Positions 63,941-64,000 of a stretch of DNA of 64,000 nt are shown here, piece by piece. This stretch comes from Lanius collurio (lineage: Eukaryota; Chordata; Aves; Passeriformes; Laniidae): positions 13,022,795-13,086,794 of the forward strand of contig JACBWW010000017.1 of NCBI GenBank assembly GCA_020086605.1, written 5' to 3'. How positions within the stretch are numbered: position 1 is the stretch's first letter; each line of letters starts with the position of its first letter. Position numbers and translations under genes: made by a program. Under the pieces are notes generated by a model that saw only the letters and a list, made by a program, of their open reading frames with translations, searched no databases and was not told the DNA's origin.

Positions 63941-63993
<53 letters not shown>
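63941..63993. repeat. (AT)n microsatellite
   Basis: About 26 AT dinucleotides without interruption, directly after the LTR-like repeat and close to the end of the window. The true length may be longer, or variable in the assembly. Confidence 0.95.
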
Positions 63994-63994
<1 letters not shown>

Positions 63995-64000
63995 CATATA

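Noticed and set aside
47721..64000. Searched for the 3' exons of GAD2, the expected neighbour
   Set aside because: No GAD2-like coding sequence was seen on either strand; the gene probably lies further right.
1..64000. CRISPR arrays, operons, bacterial-type terminators or ribosome binding sites
   Set aside because: The window is vertebrate nuclear DNA; no regularly spaced repeats or prokaryotic gene organisation occur.

Overview
This is 64 kb of bird nuclear DNA. The bird assignment rests on several antisense CR1 LINE copies of avian type and on an avian ERVL-type solo LTR. The gene in it has long introns, GT-AG splice sites and a CpG-island promoter. The species cannot be fixed from the sequence.

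The only protein-coding gene I can support is APBB1IP (RIAM, the Rap1-GTP-interacting adaptor that recruits talin to activate integrins). It runs on the minus strand. Nine coding exons are visible, at 33077-33006, 30982-30895, 29113-28827, 23416-23339, 20414-20255, 16653-16532, 9587-9513, 8378-8235 and 4794-4684. They join in frame with GT-AG borders to give residues 1-379 (1137 nt). In protein order they encode the talin-binding helices, a proline-rich segment, a short charged helix, the Ras-association (RA) domain and the first two thirds of the PH domain. The rest of the PH domain and the proline-rich C-terminus must lie beyond the left edge. A probable non-coding exon 1 ends with a good splice donor at 47353 inside a CpG island (about 46.9-47.7 kb). 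Joining that donor to the ATG exon creates a strong Kozak context.

Layout: 1-4.7 kb is intron 10; 4.7-33.1 kb holds the coding exons and introns 2-9, with CR1 copies in introns 4 and 5; 33.1-47.35 kb is intron 1, with a sense-strand ERVL-type solo LTR and a CR1 tail; 46.9-47.7 kb is the promoter CpG island with a 19-bp minisatellite; 47.7-64 kb is intergenic. The intergenic part holds no recognisable coding exon. It has a second GC-rich island at 62.1-62.55 kb (G-quadruplex run plus a CTCF-like motif), an LTR-like repeat at 63.15-63.94 kb and a terminal (AT)n tract. By synteny with other vertebrates GAD2 would be expected further to the right; this is inference.

I found no undescribed biological system. 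The observations most worth checking are: phenylalanine at the position of human RIAM Tyr45 (the FAK-phosphorylated release switch), a near-perfect foldback hairpin in intron 7, the Kozak context made by splicing, and the orphan CpG/CTCF/G4 island.
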